DNA of 64,000 nt, taken from Dysidea avara. Taxonomy: Eukaryota; Porifera; Demospongiae; Dictyoceratida; Dysideidae. The translations under genes and the position numbers were made by a program. The stretch lies in NCBI RefSeq assembly GCF_963678975.1, contig NC_089285.1:3694531-3758530 (forward strand). Reading direction: 5' to 3'. The notes under the pieces were generated by a model, which did not search any database, had not been told where the DNA came from, and saw only the letters and a list, made by a program, of their open reading frames with translations. This document shows, piece after piece, positions 1-14,310 of this stretch. Position 1 is the first letter of the stretch, and every line of letters begins with the position of its first letter.

Positions 1-220
1 AGTTAGGTAGTATGAGGCATTTCATGTATGTAGTTAGGTCATAAGTAATTTCTATCAATTCCTTGTACACATCATGTGATTGAGATTCTAATTAGTGTCA
101 CTATGCCACACAGTTTGGGATTACATTGATAGGTGCATTACCGTTCTGCTGCAGCAGCTTAGTTCTTGGGTTTGTGCAATAGCATTCGTTTACTGGGAGT
201 TAACCTTTCCTGATGAAGAC
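1..220. other. Left flank of the CACTA element
   Basis: Host or older-repeat sequence to the left of the transposon. I see no recognisable gene. The frame that runs through the ATG target site is open from about position 92 and would join sequence after 11358 in frame if the transposon were removed, but I recognise no protein in it. Confidence 0.4.
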
Positions 221-223
221 ATG
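221..223. repeat. 3-bp target-site duplication ATG (left)
   Basis: ATG lies immediately before the CACAGGAAA terminus, and the same ATG follows the matching TTTCCTGTG terminus at 11358-11360. A 3-bp duplication is the known length for CACTA/EnSpm insertions. Chance agreement of three bases is 1 in 64, so this supports the boundary only together with the termini. Confidence 0.75.
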
Positions 224-255
224 CACAGGAAATATTAATTGGGTTTCCAATATTG
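224..255 (+). repeat. Left terminal inverted repeat of the CACTA element
   Basis: CACAGGAAA is perfect against the right end. The next part aligns imperfectly and ends in CCAATATTG (right-end equivalent CCAATGTTG) after one gap. About 32 bp in all. Confidence 0.75.
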
Positions 256-1600
256 TAAATTACATTGGTTTTCAAGAATTTCCCAATATTAAAATCCAAT
301 ATTGGAATCATGAGACAAAATACAACATTGGAAGTTTTGAAATTCCAATAATGATATCTTCAATTCCCAATATTGTACTAGAATTAAGGTATCAATTAAT
401 GCCAACATTGTGAAAGGTGATTCCCAATATTGGTAATGATGCTTTATCAAGGTTGTTTTGTCAGTATTCAGATATTGTTAATGCATAATCCCAACAGTGT
501 GAATTCTAATTCCCAAGTAATCCCTAATATTGGTAACAATACTTTATCAATATTGTTTTGTAAGTATTCTGATATTGTTAATGCATAATCCCAACATTGT
601 GAATTCTAATTCCAATATTGTGAATTCTAATTCCGATATTGTGAAGTCTAATTCTCAAGTAATCCTAAATATTGGTAACAATACTTTACCAAGATTGTTT
701 TATAAGTATTCTGATATTGTTAATGCATAATTCCAATATTGTGAATTCTAATTCCAATATTGTGAATTCTAATTCCAATATTGTGAAGTCTAATTCTCAA
801 GTAATCCTAAATATTGGTAACAATACTTTACCAAGATTGTTTTGTCAGTATTCTGATATTGTTAATGCATAATTCCAATATTGTGAATTCTAATTCCAAT
901 ATTGTGAAGTCTAATTCTCAAGTAATCCTAAATATTGGTAACAATACTTTACCAAGATTGTTTTGTCAGTATTCTGATATTGTTAATGCATAATTCCAAT
1001 ATTGTGAATTCTAATTCCAACATTGTGAATTTTAATTCCAATATTGTGAAGTCTAATTCTCAAGTAATCCCCAATATTGGTAACAATACTTTACCAAGAT
1101 TGTTTTATAAGTATTCTGATATTGTTAATGCATATTCCCAACATTGTGAATTCTAATTCCAACATTGTGAATTCCAATTCCCAAATATTGGTAACAATAA
1201 TTTACCAAGATTGTTTTATAAGTATTCTGATATTGTTAATGCATAATTCCAACATTGTGAATTTTAATTCCAACATTGTGAATTCTAATTCCAATATTGT
1301 GAAGTCTAATTCTCAAGTAATCTCCAATATTGGTAACAATACTTTACCAAGATTGTTTTATAAGTATTCTGATATTGTTAATGCATAATCCCAACATTGT
1401 GAATTCTAATTCCAACATTGTGAATTCCAATTCCCAAATATTGGTAACAATAATTTACCAAGATTGTTTTGTAAGTATTCTGATATTGTTAATGCATAAT
1501 CCCAACATTGTGAATTCTAATTCCCAAGTAATCCCTAATATTGGTAGCAATACTTTATCAACATTGTTTTGTATAAGTATTCTGATATCGTTCCCAATTT
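240..1600 (+). repeat. Left subterminal tandem array of the CACTA element
   Basis: The array is nested. A short 21-bp unit, AATTCCAAYATTGTGAATTCT with variants, is repeated two to four times, then followed by a block with AATATTGGTAACAATACTTT. The blocks recur at about 110-145 bp spacing (for example near 527, 669, 811, 932, 1077, 1187, 1327, 1438 and 1541). The CCAATATTG core appears dozens of times. Open frames of 66-112 codons run through it only because the repeat lacks stops; they are not genes. In CACTA elements such arrays are binding sites for an element-encoded protein; here that role is inference. Confidence 0.85.
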
Positions 1601-1604
1601 TAGT

Positions 1605-2347
1605 TTGTCCCTATAGAAATACAGAGTTGTTATTGTTGATAAAAGAAAGTATGCATGAGTACATATAGAATAAGCTAAGAACAATATGCAATATTCATTT
1701 ACATACAGCAAATACAGTAACAAGATAATATACAATTGATATACTGCCATGCAGATAACCAAATCCGCAAAAGTCCGACATGATAGTACATTTTCAGACA
1801 CTTGTGGTAAAGCGTATATATTTCAGCACATCAACTATAGGGAAAATAAATTACAGGTGCTCAAAAAATTTGTGTAATTGAATTTCAATTTGCACTTGGA
1901 AGTTAGCTATAATCCATTACTTAGTAAGATTTACTGCTTGTCACCACAATCGAAGACAGACTTTCTGAAGAAAAGTTCATGCCATGCTATTTCTTCAATG
2001 TAACATAAACGCATCCTTTAGGTTCCCATGCCCCTGTTGAGGGTGTAGGTGATTAAGAAAATATCGAACATGCCTTACAGTACAACTTGTTTTAGCAGCC
2101 ATCTGCATAAAAGACCACCCCTCTAATATGACTAGTTTTAAATTTTCATAGTAATCGTGCACCTGCCTATTAAGACCAAGAAATTTAAATGACTGTCTTA
2201 AATAGGTTCCACTGTTTAACCAACCGATGCTTTATACCACAAAATTTCAGCCTGCACTATTATGTTAGGCTTTTGCAGATTTGGTCAAATAATTTTTCTA
2301 CATATATAGTATAACACCAAAAACGAGTCAGTAGTACAGACTAGTGT
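1605..2347. other. Non-coding interval inside the CACTA element
   Basis: This lies between the left array and the stop codon of the minus-strand companion gene, and probably includes its 3' untranslated region. I see no gene. A segment near 1838-1860 (GGGAAAATAAATTACAGG) is also found at about 52799-52816, so a short dispersed repeat may be present. Confidence 0.4.
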
Positions 2348-5364
<3,017 letters not shown>

Positions 5365-5546
5365 CACAATTTGAAAACAAACACGAAGACGTGACTCGCG
5401 ATTGATAAAATAGTACGCAGCTGCAGCCAGCACCTGCACACAGCACCTGCACAAGTTTCCCGCTTACGTAAACGCATGCGTGAAAGCTCGTGCGCAAGCG
5501 CAATACTGTACCGTTGCCATGATACTGTACCGTTGCCGTACTACAA
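5365..5546. promoter_or_regulatory. Divergent promoter between the two CACTA genes
   Basis: This 182-bp space separates the two start codons and must hold both promoters or 5' leaders. It contains a direct repeat, ATACTGTACCGTTGCC, at 5503-5518 and 5522-5537 (19-bp spacing) just before the transposase start, and several GCGC/TGCGCAAGC-type patches. No TATA box is evident. The repeat could be a regulatory site; this is unproven. Confidence 0.5.
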
Positions 5547-8500
5547 ATGGCTGGTATACGATCACGATCGAGCGAAGATTTGATACTTTGGAACAGGGAA
5601 GACGTTGCATATTGTAACTGCTCAGATATGGAAAGTATACATACACATTGCCCGTGTAGAGAGTGCAAAGGAAAAGCAGTGTATCGAGGTACAGAGCATC
5701 GTCACTGGAAACTAGCTCAAGCTCTGATTGGGGCTGCTGTAGCTTTAGAAACACCTCACAACGGCAGCACAATAATAAACAGCAGTCATTTAGAGGAGAC
5801 AGAACTTCCTGAAGCTAGTGCTGTAGCGCTGTCGCGATCGTCTGATACAACATTCGCCAATGCGTCTAGTTCCAGTTCGGTCACGAGTTCGAGTTTGCAA
5901 TTGGATGCAGCTATAGATCATAGTACAACAGTTACCCTGCAGGACGAACCGGTAATGGATTTTGATGATTCCACTGATGGCCATGGTGATCGTCATGCAG
6001 CTAGCTATAGAAGCAGCGAGAGTACAGTTGGTGATCGTGGTGCAAATAGCAATCCGCTACATGTGCTGGAGGCAGTGCTGAAAGCTATGAAGATCACTGA
6101 CGATGTTGGAGGATCTCAAGCAAATTTTTTGAGCATATTAGAATTTGGCAAAGAGATGTATTACAAAAATCACGAAATGCAGCCTGATGAAAATGTGTGG
6201 CCAAGATCATGGCAAGCAGCCCTTCGTATGCTGGAGAGAAGTGGATATAATGAGCCACAGGATCTCTATATCTGTTTGGATAGTAGTCATCCTTGTTCAT
6301 TTGATGTCATTAAGTCACAAGAAGGTTCATGCAAATATTGTGCAAAAAAGGGATCTGATGGTATTAAATACTCATATTTGCCACTGAGAAATAAGATTTC
6401 ACAATGGTGTCAAGATGCAAGCTTCTGTGTGAAGATGACTGCTCACTGGCAAGAGAAAGACCACTGGATAAGCAGTGGGATGATAAGCAGTGGAGGACGA
6501 AAAGAGTTGTGGGATGGAGAACGTTTTGCAGAGTTAGCCTGGTTCTGGGATCCTCAGTGTAACTGGGTGCTACCAACTCGCTGTCCGCTATGCTCTCAAG
6601 TAGTTAGTTCTGCATTGATTAATGGAACAATTGGCAGCGTAGTGTCGCTAATATGTCCAGAATGTCATAAGAAGTTTCAACATCGTGTTCAGTCAGCAAA
6701 CGGAGATCCCAGAAATATTGCCTTGATAGGCCACTGGGATGGATGGTTGCCATTTTCTGGAAGTGTAAAACATACTTCAGGTCAGTACTTTGTAGTTTAA
6801 ATAATACTGTGCACTGCGTAAAGGTAACCCCAATTATAATGCCTATCCACTAGGTTCCATAGATGTATCTATAGCAACAATGTACAAGAAAGATCGGTGT
6901 TCAGTAGGTGAAGTTTATGTGTGCGGATTTGTGCCAAGCTATTTGCTTCCAAAAAAACGACCTAATTCTATTGATCCATTTCTGCACCCATTAATTGAAG
7001 AAGTCGAAGACATATTTATTAATGGTAAAATTACTAGGTGACATACAGCATTTAAAATTTTTATACATTTAAAGGGGTTGAAGTGAATTATGCTGCAGAA
7101 ATAGGAGGAATACCACCTGGGCCTGCTACATTAAGATGTTTGATACTTCTGTGGACAGGTGATTATCCTGCACAGTCAGAAGTGGCCAAAACAATTAGCC
7201 ATGGCATCCGTCCATGTAGGAGATGTGAACTTGAAGGTATTACATATATACTCATAATGCATTGTAAAGAGATGTATTTTAATATAATATATTATATAGC
7301 TTTATTGTGTGCATTTTGTTAAATATATAGGAGAGAGATATCAGTTCACTTCTCAGTATTACTATGGTAACTACCGCTATCATACCCGTTATCCTTGGTC
7401 CCAGAAGAATCTAATATCTTGCATTCCCCACATGAAGAGAACTGAAACAGAAGATCGTGTCACTGTGCGAACAACAATAGCTAAAGAAACAGGATTTACA
7501 GGATTGTCTATTTTACACCGTTTGCACCACTTATATGGATTCAATGTTCTTACTGACACAGTTTTTGATGCTATGCACAATCTCCCTTTGAATGTTGGTC
7601 TCCATCATATGAATTATTATTTTGATGAAGAGATAGTGAGTAAGCAAGAGGTGGATCAAAGGTTAAATGTTATGCCATGGACTACAGGTAGATTATATGT
7701 ATGGAGCTTATTAAGAGATTGTCATGCATTATATATAATGACTTATATACCATATGCATGTACATGTGTCATGCAACGTTGAAAATCTGCCACAATGCCA
7801 TGAGTGTACAATGTACATGTGTGTACATGTGTATTGCATTCATTTGTGCACTTTCATACTTATATTAGAACTGAAGGCTGGAAGAATTCCAGAAGGTCTT
7901 AAGAACAGGTTTGGCCACTGGAAAGCAGAAGAGTTACAGAAATTTATTTATCCGGCATCGGAATATGTGCTTGGTGGGTTGCTGCCAGACCAGTACTATC
8001 ATGCTTGGGTAACTCTTGTTCGAATAACAGAACTAGTTTACAATACTGGAAGAGATGGCTGGAGTGATGAAGACATCAATTTGCTTTCAAAGCTTGTCTT
8101 CAGACACAACATCCTCACAGAAGAATCAGAAGGAACAAAAAGCTGTGTAGTAACTTTACACAATTTGCTGCATCTCCATGAAGACATCATCAGGTTTTCA
8201 GCACCTGACAATTACTGGTGCTACACTTTTGAACGTGTGATTAAGTGCTACACTAACCGGGCCTCCAACTGCAAAAACGTAGAGCATACATTTGCTAGAG
8301 CTGAATGCAGAAGAGAGTATATGAAATTTTGTTTTCCGGATCAGGATTCACAGGAACTGTGTATGGATATTTGTCTGAATCCGGAAGAGATGGTAAAGTT
8401 TAGTTTATGTCGACTGTATAACCACAGTATATCATTGTCTAAAAGTATGCGTATGACAATTGTATGTATGTAAATTACATCATAATTATTATATAGCTGC

Positions 8501-10020
8501 TGCCATAGCAATACTCCACCATTTTGGAGTACAACCAGTTGTGCAAGCCTGATAGTGTAGGTCGGCTGCTACATACTAGTCAAAAGCAGCTTTACGTTCT
8601 AGTATTGTTCTATGCTTATATTATGGTAAGGTAATGGTTTCGCCTACGTCAATGGGTTTTACTATGAGATGGCAGAGTGTTATCATATACACATAGAGGT
8701 AAACATTTTGTGATATCACACAGCTTCACTGCACTTGTTAAGCTATCAAAGAGATTTTTTGTGGCAATAAACAATGAGCTTCAGTTAGCTGACATAAATC
8801 ATGCTTTTAAGTTATCTATATGCCATTATTATTTCACCTGCAGGATATAAGGCTTGTGTATTTTAAAGTGGCATTGTCATACATGCTACATAGCTCTTTA
8901 CGCAAAAGGTGTTGTTGTAAATGTGTTTAGCTTATGATATTAATTCCTTATTAATGTGGAATCCAGCAAAATTACACTGCACACTGGGCAGGTAGTAATA
9001 TACTATAGCTTCAAATGTAAACACAAAACATATTTAAAGTTGAATAAATAATTTAATACAGTGTAGGTTTATTAAGTTTGTAAAAGGCATTACAATAACA
9101 ATATATAATAATTTAGATGCAGTGCTTTACCCTTATAAAGTTTTGTATGCCTAGAAATACTTCAATGTTATGTTTACATCATGATAGCATGCATCACTTA
9201 GTTTTCTACTTTATAGTTTTATGCCTCTAGCATTAAAGAAGCCCAGAAGATCAGCTCCTTGTACTCAAGATCTAGAGTCGATTCAATATTGGTCGGAGGA
9301 AAGCACTATAGATTGATGGATACTTCAGATCTCAGAGCAGCATCAACATTAGTAAATGAGCAGAGCTTTGAAAGTTCTACAATTGGGATATTTGCACGTA
9401 GCATTTTTGTTTCCAAGCATGGTTATAACGGAACCTTATACAGAATTGGAGAACACTGTCTTGTTAACCATCCTGGAGAGGACACTGTGATAGAAATTTC
9501 AAAAATCTTTGCAATAGAGTTTTCAACCTGCACCACTATTTATGTCAAAGGTACTATGTTTTCACTAGTGACTGAAAGAGATCAAATCAGCATTCATTCA
9601 TACAGTTTAAATCATATAGTGCAACAAACATCCAATCAGCTAGTTGCTTTAGCCACACAAGTTGTCCGTAAAGTTATGCTTTATCCTCATGGTGAAAACT
9701 TTATTTTGGTTGATTATGCACGCACACACATTCCTTTGTGCTCCAGTGAAGTTATTGTTCCTCTGTATCCACAAGTAGGTGATATGGTGTCAGTTAGTGG
9801 TGAAGGCAATCAAATTTGGTTGGCCCAAATACACTCAGTCGACAGAACGGCCTGCACTTGCCAAGCATACTTCTATGTTGCAAATGATGAGCCTGATCAT
9901 GAGCTGTACAGAAGAGAAAGTCATAGACTAGAAAAGATACACTTCGAATCCCTAATAAATTTACAAAATGGACAGTGGCGAGAAGATGGTTTCTTTCATT
10001 TGCAATCAGTTTTGCATTAG
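5547..10020 (+). CDS. CACTA/EnSpm-like transposase (6 exons, 1083 aa)
   Basis: Exons: 5547-6780, 6854-7024, 7075-7236, 7331-7687, 7869-8392, 9217-10020. All introns are GT-AG; introns 1-4 are phase 1 and intron 5 (824 bp) is phase 0. The spliced length is 3252 nt with no internal stop. Features in order: a Cys-rich N-terminus (CNC, then CPCREC, residues 23-40), a Ser/Glu-rich linker to about 165, then the conserved core: further Cys pairs, MTAHWQEKDHW, PRNIALIGHWDGW (about 396), RCLILLWTGDYPAQ (about 490), VFDAMHNLPLNVG (about 600), RFGHWKAEELQKF, LTEESEGTKSCVVTLHNLLH and NYWCYTFERVIKCY. These match the large animal EnSpm-like transposase family that includes Transposase_21/DUF4218-type motifs. 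The C-terminal 268 residues (exon 6) have no recognised fold. Acidic residues in the GHWDGW, TGDYPAQ and FDAMHN motifs are candidate catalytic positions, not proven. An intact frame means active transposase or a preserved gene. Confidence 0.85.
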
Positions 10021-10143
10021 AAATATGTGTGTTGTATGTACATGAAAGTAATTAATATATTTCTACGTACACTGTAACTAGTAATTCTTAATACAAGTTT
10101 AACATTATTATTAATTAATAACAATCAACTTTTCTTTTTGAAA
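10021..10143. other. 3' flank of the transposase gene
   Basis: Short AT-rich interval between the transposase stop and the right subterminal array; presumably 3' UTR. No further feature seen. Confidence 0.4.
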
Positions 10144-11130
10144 ATACAATGTTGGATATTAAACAAACCAGCATGCAAAAGCAATGTTGGATAGTCCATT
10201 TACCAATATTGGCTGTTCTTTGTGAAAACACAATGTTGGCTATTAAACAAACCAGCATGCAAAAACAATGTCGGATAATCCATTTACCAATATTGACTGT
10301 TCTTTGTGAAAACACAATGTTGGATATTAAATAAACCAGCATGCAAAAACAATGTCGGATAATCCATTTACCAATATTGGCTGTTCTTTGTGAAAACACA
10401 ATGTTGGCTATTAAACAAACCAGCATGCAAAAACAATGTCAGATAATCCATTTACCAATATTGACTGTGTTCTTTGTGAAAACACAATGTTGGATATTAA
10501 ACAAACCAGCATGCGAACACAATGTCGGATAATCCATTTACCAATATTGACTGTTCTTTGTGAAAACACAATGTTGGCTATTAAACAAACCAGCATGCAA
10601 AAACAATGTTGGATAGTCCATTTACCAATATTGGCTGTTCTTTGTGAAAACACAATGTTGGATATTAAACAAACCAGCATGCAAAAACAATGTCGGATAG
10701 TCCATTTACCAATATTGACTGTTCTTTGTGAAAACACAATGTTGGCTATTAAACAAACCAGCATGCAAAAACAATGTCGGATAGTCCATTTACCAATATT
10801 GGCTGTTCTTTGTGAAAACACAATGTTGGATATTAAACAAACCAGCATGCAAAATCAATGTAGGATAATCCATTTACCAATATTGGCTGTTCTTTGTGAA
10901 AACACAATGTTGGATATTAAACAAACCAGCATGCAAAATCAATGTTGGATAGTCCATTTACCAATATTGGCTGTTCTTTGTGAAAACACAATGTTGGATA
11001 TTAAACAAACCAGCATGCAAAAACAATGTCGGATAGTCCATTTACCAATATTGGCTGTTCTTTGCGAAAACACAATGTTGGATATTAAACAAACCAGCAT
11101 GCGAACACAATGTCGGATATTATATTTACC
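10144..11130 (+). repeat. Right subterminal tandem array of the CACTA element (84-bp unit)
   Basis: About twelve units of 84 bp (one of 86 bp near 10401-10487). Each carries ACAATGTTGGATATTAAAC, CCAGCATGCAAAAACAATG and CCATTTACCAATATTGGCTG, with a GGATATT/GGCTATT alternation. ACAATGTTGG is the reverse complement of the CCAACATTGT core of the left array, so the two arrays are inverted with respect to each other. Because 84 is a multiple of three, long open frames appear on both strands; these are not genes. Confidence 0.9.
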
Positions 11131-11357
11131 AATATTAACTGGTATTTCCCAATGTAATTACCAATATTGTAATGATCACCAACAACACTTACATTGGATT
11201 TGCTGTTTACCAATATGGTTTCCAATTTTTCCACCATAATAATTCACTTTTAGCATTGTATTTGTCTTTGAAAACCAATGTAGACCCAATATTGGAATTT
11301 GTCCAAGTTGGAAATACAGGGAATATCAACATTGGTTATCAAAAATTTTTTCCTGTG
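11131..11357 (+). repeat. Degenerate right end of the CACTA element with terminal repeat
   Basis: Scattered CCAATATTG and ACATTGG motifs continue between the array and the terminus TTTCCTGTG (11349-11357). The inverted counterpart of 261-275 lies at 11268-11282. Target copy ATG follows at 11358-11360. Confidence 0.7.
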
Positions 11358-11429
11358 ATGGCTGCAACTGTCTTTGAGAACTTTTCTTCTGATCTTTCCA
11401 TTTCTTTTGCTTCTCAGCATGACTTGTCA

Positions 11430-12249
11430 GCATGACTTGCGGGCTGTTTTAGATCAACATCAATATGACCAACTTTGTGCTTCATCAAGTATCCGAGAAC
11501 AAACTCGTCTTGCAGCTTTGTCACACTCATCTGGAACTAGTAGTGAGTGGCTTAAGGCTATTCCTCAAGTATCCCTCAGCCTTTCTATTCCTGGTTCAGA
11601 GTTTATAGTCCGCCTTCTCCTATGGTTAGGAATTTCCTTATTTCCACTGTCACCACTTTGTGTGTGTCTTTCTACCATTGACCATTGTGGTGACCATCTT
11701 GAATGTGCTCATGGGCCTATGCACATCCATCGACATGATGCACTAGTAGACATTGTGTACCATGCTTGTCTAAGGGTCATCTTGGGGTTCTTAAGGAGCA
11801 GCGGGTTTCAGGTGATGATCACTCCCACCCCGGAGATGTTTACCACCCAGATTTTCAGCATGGCTGTCTTGCATGCTTTGACATTTCAGTTTGCAGCACT
11901 ACTCAGACTTCACACATTTCATCCTCTTGTGCCTGGAATAGCTGCTGCAGCTAGGGAGTTGACAAAGGATGAAAGACGTAGGGATTTTGTAGAGGACGCA
12001 GGGTGTGACTTTATTCCCCTTGTGATGGAAACGTTTGGCGTGTGGTCTCCATTTGCACTTCAAGTTATTTACTCTATTGCTGATCACACCACAGCGAGAA
12101 GTGGTGCTTCTACTCGAGTGGCCCGTAAGAACTTGCTGCAACAACTGTCTGTGTTGTGTCACTTTGGTCCAACAATGCCAGAATAATTTTAAGATACTGG
12201 GCTTTGCAGTATGGAGACACTGATTTCCCTGCTCTCATGATCAATGTCT
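11430..12249 (+). pseudogene. 3' part of a retrotransposon ORF with restriction-like-endonuclease signature, frameshifted
   Basis: The conceptual protein runs through three changes of frame. It begins VLDQHQYDQLCASSSIR, LSHSSGTSSEWLKAIPQ and LCVCLSTIDHCGDHLECAHG with HRHDALVDIVYHA (frame 1). It continues HLGVLKEQRVSGD, PGDVYHPDFQHG and CFDISV (frame 2, about 11770-11940), then DERRRDFVEDAGCDFIPLV and TARSGASTRVARKNLLQQL (frame 1). It ends RIILRYWALQYGDTDFPA to a stop at 12249. A C-x-C/H-x-H cluster followed by PGD...D...D recalls the restriction-like endonuclease region behind the RT of some non-LTR elements. No RT motifs are left here. The frameshifts make it a relic. It lies against the right edge of the CACTA element, whose insertion may have cut the same relic. 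Confidence 0.65.
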
Positions 12250-12559
12250 AGTCAGTTTTGTAATTAAATTTTAGCATAGTTATAAGTTAGCTTGTAGTTT
12301 AATTTGGTAGCTAGTTATTTCATTTGTTAACATTTTCTGTTGATAAAACAAAAGTTTGACTATTTTTAGCGTTTGACAGTACCATGTACGTGATCCATCG
12401 TGCCGTCTTTGTGGGGTTGTTGCTTCAATTTTCTATCAGTAACTGCTCATAAAATCTCATGGAGGATTTGAAGACAGCCAATGCAACTGTAATAGATATC
12501 TCACTACTACTACTACTACTACCTACGTTGTGTTCTTTTTTTTACACAGATTGACCAAC
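12250..12559. other. Interval without a recognised gene
   Basis: AT-rich sequence with a short CTA trinucleotide run near 12500-12525. Nothing else seen. Confidence 0.4.
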
Positions 12560-12817
12560 TGAAGTGCTAGGTTGTCCAACTGCAGGCTGAGTTTGAAGAG
12601 CAGGAAATTGAAGAGCAGACTGAAGAACCAGAAACGTTGACATTGCGATGTGTCCACCTTAAATGTCTAAGACTTCAGAAATCTCTTAATGTTACTGAGA
12701 AATGTTTATTTCTTATACTAAAGCAATGTGCACACCTTGAACACATCGATATAGCAGGGAACTGTGCTGGTGTCACTGGGCAGTGTTTTGTCATTGCCCC
12801 GAAACTACCAGCTCAAA
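12560..12817 (+). pseudogene. LRR-gene exon fragment (copy A)
   Basis: The open frame reads LQAEFEEQ, then LTLRCVHLKCLRLQKSLN, LFLILKQCAHLEHIDIAG and GQCFVIAPKLPAQ, ending at a good donor (AAA|GTGAGTG at 12818). The L-x2-L-x-L and C-x-x-L-x2-I-D-I-A-G pattern is the Cys-containing LRR type found in F-box/LRR and AMN1-like proteins. An almost identical exon is on the minus strand at 26600-26870. The following exon of the gene is not downstream on this strand, so this copy is probably a fragment. Confidence 0.5.
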
Positions 12818-12834
12818 GTGAGTGTTATTCTTTC

Positions 12835-13020
12835 TGGTGTACAATAAACGCTCGTGACTAGGCTCTTTTCAGTGATCCTTAAACACCCAGATAAGTCAAA
12901 TTTTACCAGTGATGCTAAATGTGATGCCAAGAAACATACACTGGTATCAGTAATTAATCTATGTCTAGTCATAGAGCCATCTGGTAAGGCTAGTCTGGCT
13001 AGTTTTAGCAATTTACAATG
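12835..13020 (-). pseudogene. LRR-gene fragment in inverted orientation
   Basis: Minus-strand frame: LKLARLALPDGS, ITDTSVCFLASHLASLVKFD and LSGCLRITEKSLV, a Cys-type LRR segment. Downstream it runs directly into the antisense of the intron that follows copy A, so the two LRR pieces face each other tail to tail. Continuity with a full gene is lost. Confidence 0.45.
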
Positions 13021-13199
13021 TCATGCATGTGATCAATCGTTCTTTCCGAGTGATGTTGTTTTTGTAACATTTCTTACATACCCGTTGCATAAGTGTACTG
13101 TATGTACCCAATTATCCACATGATTGCTGTAACTTGTACAGTACAGTTATGCAGTTAATTGGTACAATATGGAAAATACAGCAATTTGATCCTCCCATG

Positions 13200-13520
13200 C
13201 AAAGTACAATATAGATATTATTTGATAATGGACCAATTCCAAAATGATGTCAATAAAAATTCTGTTAAAAATATCTCCAAACAACTTAGAGAACCTGGGT
13301 TCTTTGTCATTACTCCTTCTAGCCTTCTTCGCTGGTCGGCTACTGCATTCAGTCTCATCTGGTTCATCATTTTCAGGCTCAGCAGGTTGAGCAACATGAT
13401 TTGACGATGTTACCATGTGCATACTGATTCTTGCATGATCAAAAATCTCTTCCTTGTGAGCATGAGTCAGAAATGGCAGTTCCTTGTACTGTGGGTCAAG
13501 AAAGATTGCAGCGTATAAAA
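13200..13520 (-). pseudogene. hAT transposase relic (C-terminal region)
   Basis: The frame reads AAIFLDPQYKELPFLTHAHK, then EEIFDHARISMHMV, an acidic and basic linker (ECSSRPAKKARRSND) and FSKLFGDIF. The FLDP-x-YKEL-x-FL pattern followed by a variable linker is typical of ZBED/hAT transposases ahead of the dimerisation region. No start, BED finger or C-terminal dimerisation region is found nearby. It is a fragment of about 100 codons. Confidence 0.5.
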
Positions 13521-13895
13521 CATTGTCAAGGTCACCTCACTCACCTGCTCTATATTGTTGGACCAAATCATCCTTAATTTATCATTTTATTTATAGCATC
13601 AGCTTATGCTGTAGTAGCTTCAGCATCTAGGTTTGCTAGTTTCTTTGGGTGATTTATTGAAGTGCTCGACAAGCTTTTTACATCTGGCAGTAGTTTCACC
13701 TAATCCCTTTTTAATGCAACTGTCCAAAACAAAAAAAGATCCAATAAAAATGCAATAACATAAACATACAACTTATTACTTGGTTCCACAAGTGGCCATG
13801 TTTATGGATATAATGGAGGCCAAAGTCCTTCCCACCTGTAAACGTCAATCCCTATACATAGAAAAGTGTCAATCATTAATGACAGAGATAACCAC
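13521..13895. other. Interval without a recognised gene
   Basis: No convincing coding sequence or repeat recognised. Confidence 0.35.
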
Positions 13896-14310
13896 AAACT
13901 TGCGCATTCCGGACCGCCATCCAGCCACCACGTTCCATCGGGCAACTGCACAGGGTAGGTAGCATCCTGTGGAGAGTATTCCTTCAAAATGATGTGTATC
14001 TCTCCTTCAGGAATTACATAGCCATGGCATTTTCCATCACCGTGATCGACAATGCCATTGCCACATAATTCTGTTCCACTGAAACCGCACTATTGTTGAA
14101 CAATAGAAGAACACGTATTTATGCCTGCACGACACAATGTTACTATCTTGTCTATAGTTGATGTGTTGTCATTGTCATCCTTAATAAATGCAATTGGTAA
14201 TGTTCCTTGCAAAGCAAAAGGTGGAGTCTTAATCTCAGCTAATTGTTGGCTTACATTACATGCAAGCAAGACCCCTCTTCTTCATTCGATGCATCACTGT
14301 ATCCATAACA
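13896..14310 (-). pseudogene. Unrecognised exon-like fragment, paralogous to 29320-29470
   Basis: Minus-strand frames read AEIKTPPFALQGTLPIAFIK, then TSTIDKIVTLCRAGINTCSS, CGFSGTELCGNGIVDHGDGK, CHGYVIPEGEIHIILKEYSP and LPDGTWWLDGGPECA. A stop between the first and second halves must be removed by splicing or marks decay. The motif GNGIVDHGDGKCHG...EGEIHI recurs as GSGVVDHAQKCHG...DGEEHI near 29.4 kb, which argues for a former coding sequence. I do not recognise the family. Confidence 0.35.

Noticed and set aside
530-1668. Series of open frames beginning MVTILYQ
   Set aside because: They are translations of the left subterminal tandem array; the repeat simply lacks stops in this frame.
10115-11239. 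Long open frames on both strands (up to 267 codons) with CENTMLDIKQTSMQ repeats
   Set aside because: The 84-bp period is a multiple of three, so both strands stay open; this is non-coding array DNA.
11374-12186. Single 270-codon gene
   Set aside because: Its middle third is out of frame; the family-like reading needs frame switches near 11770 and 11940 and again near 12180, so it is a retroelement relic.
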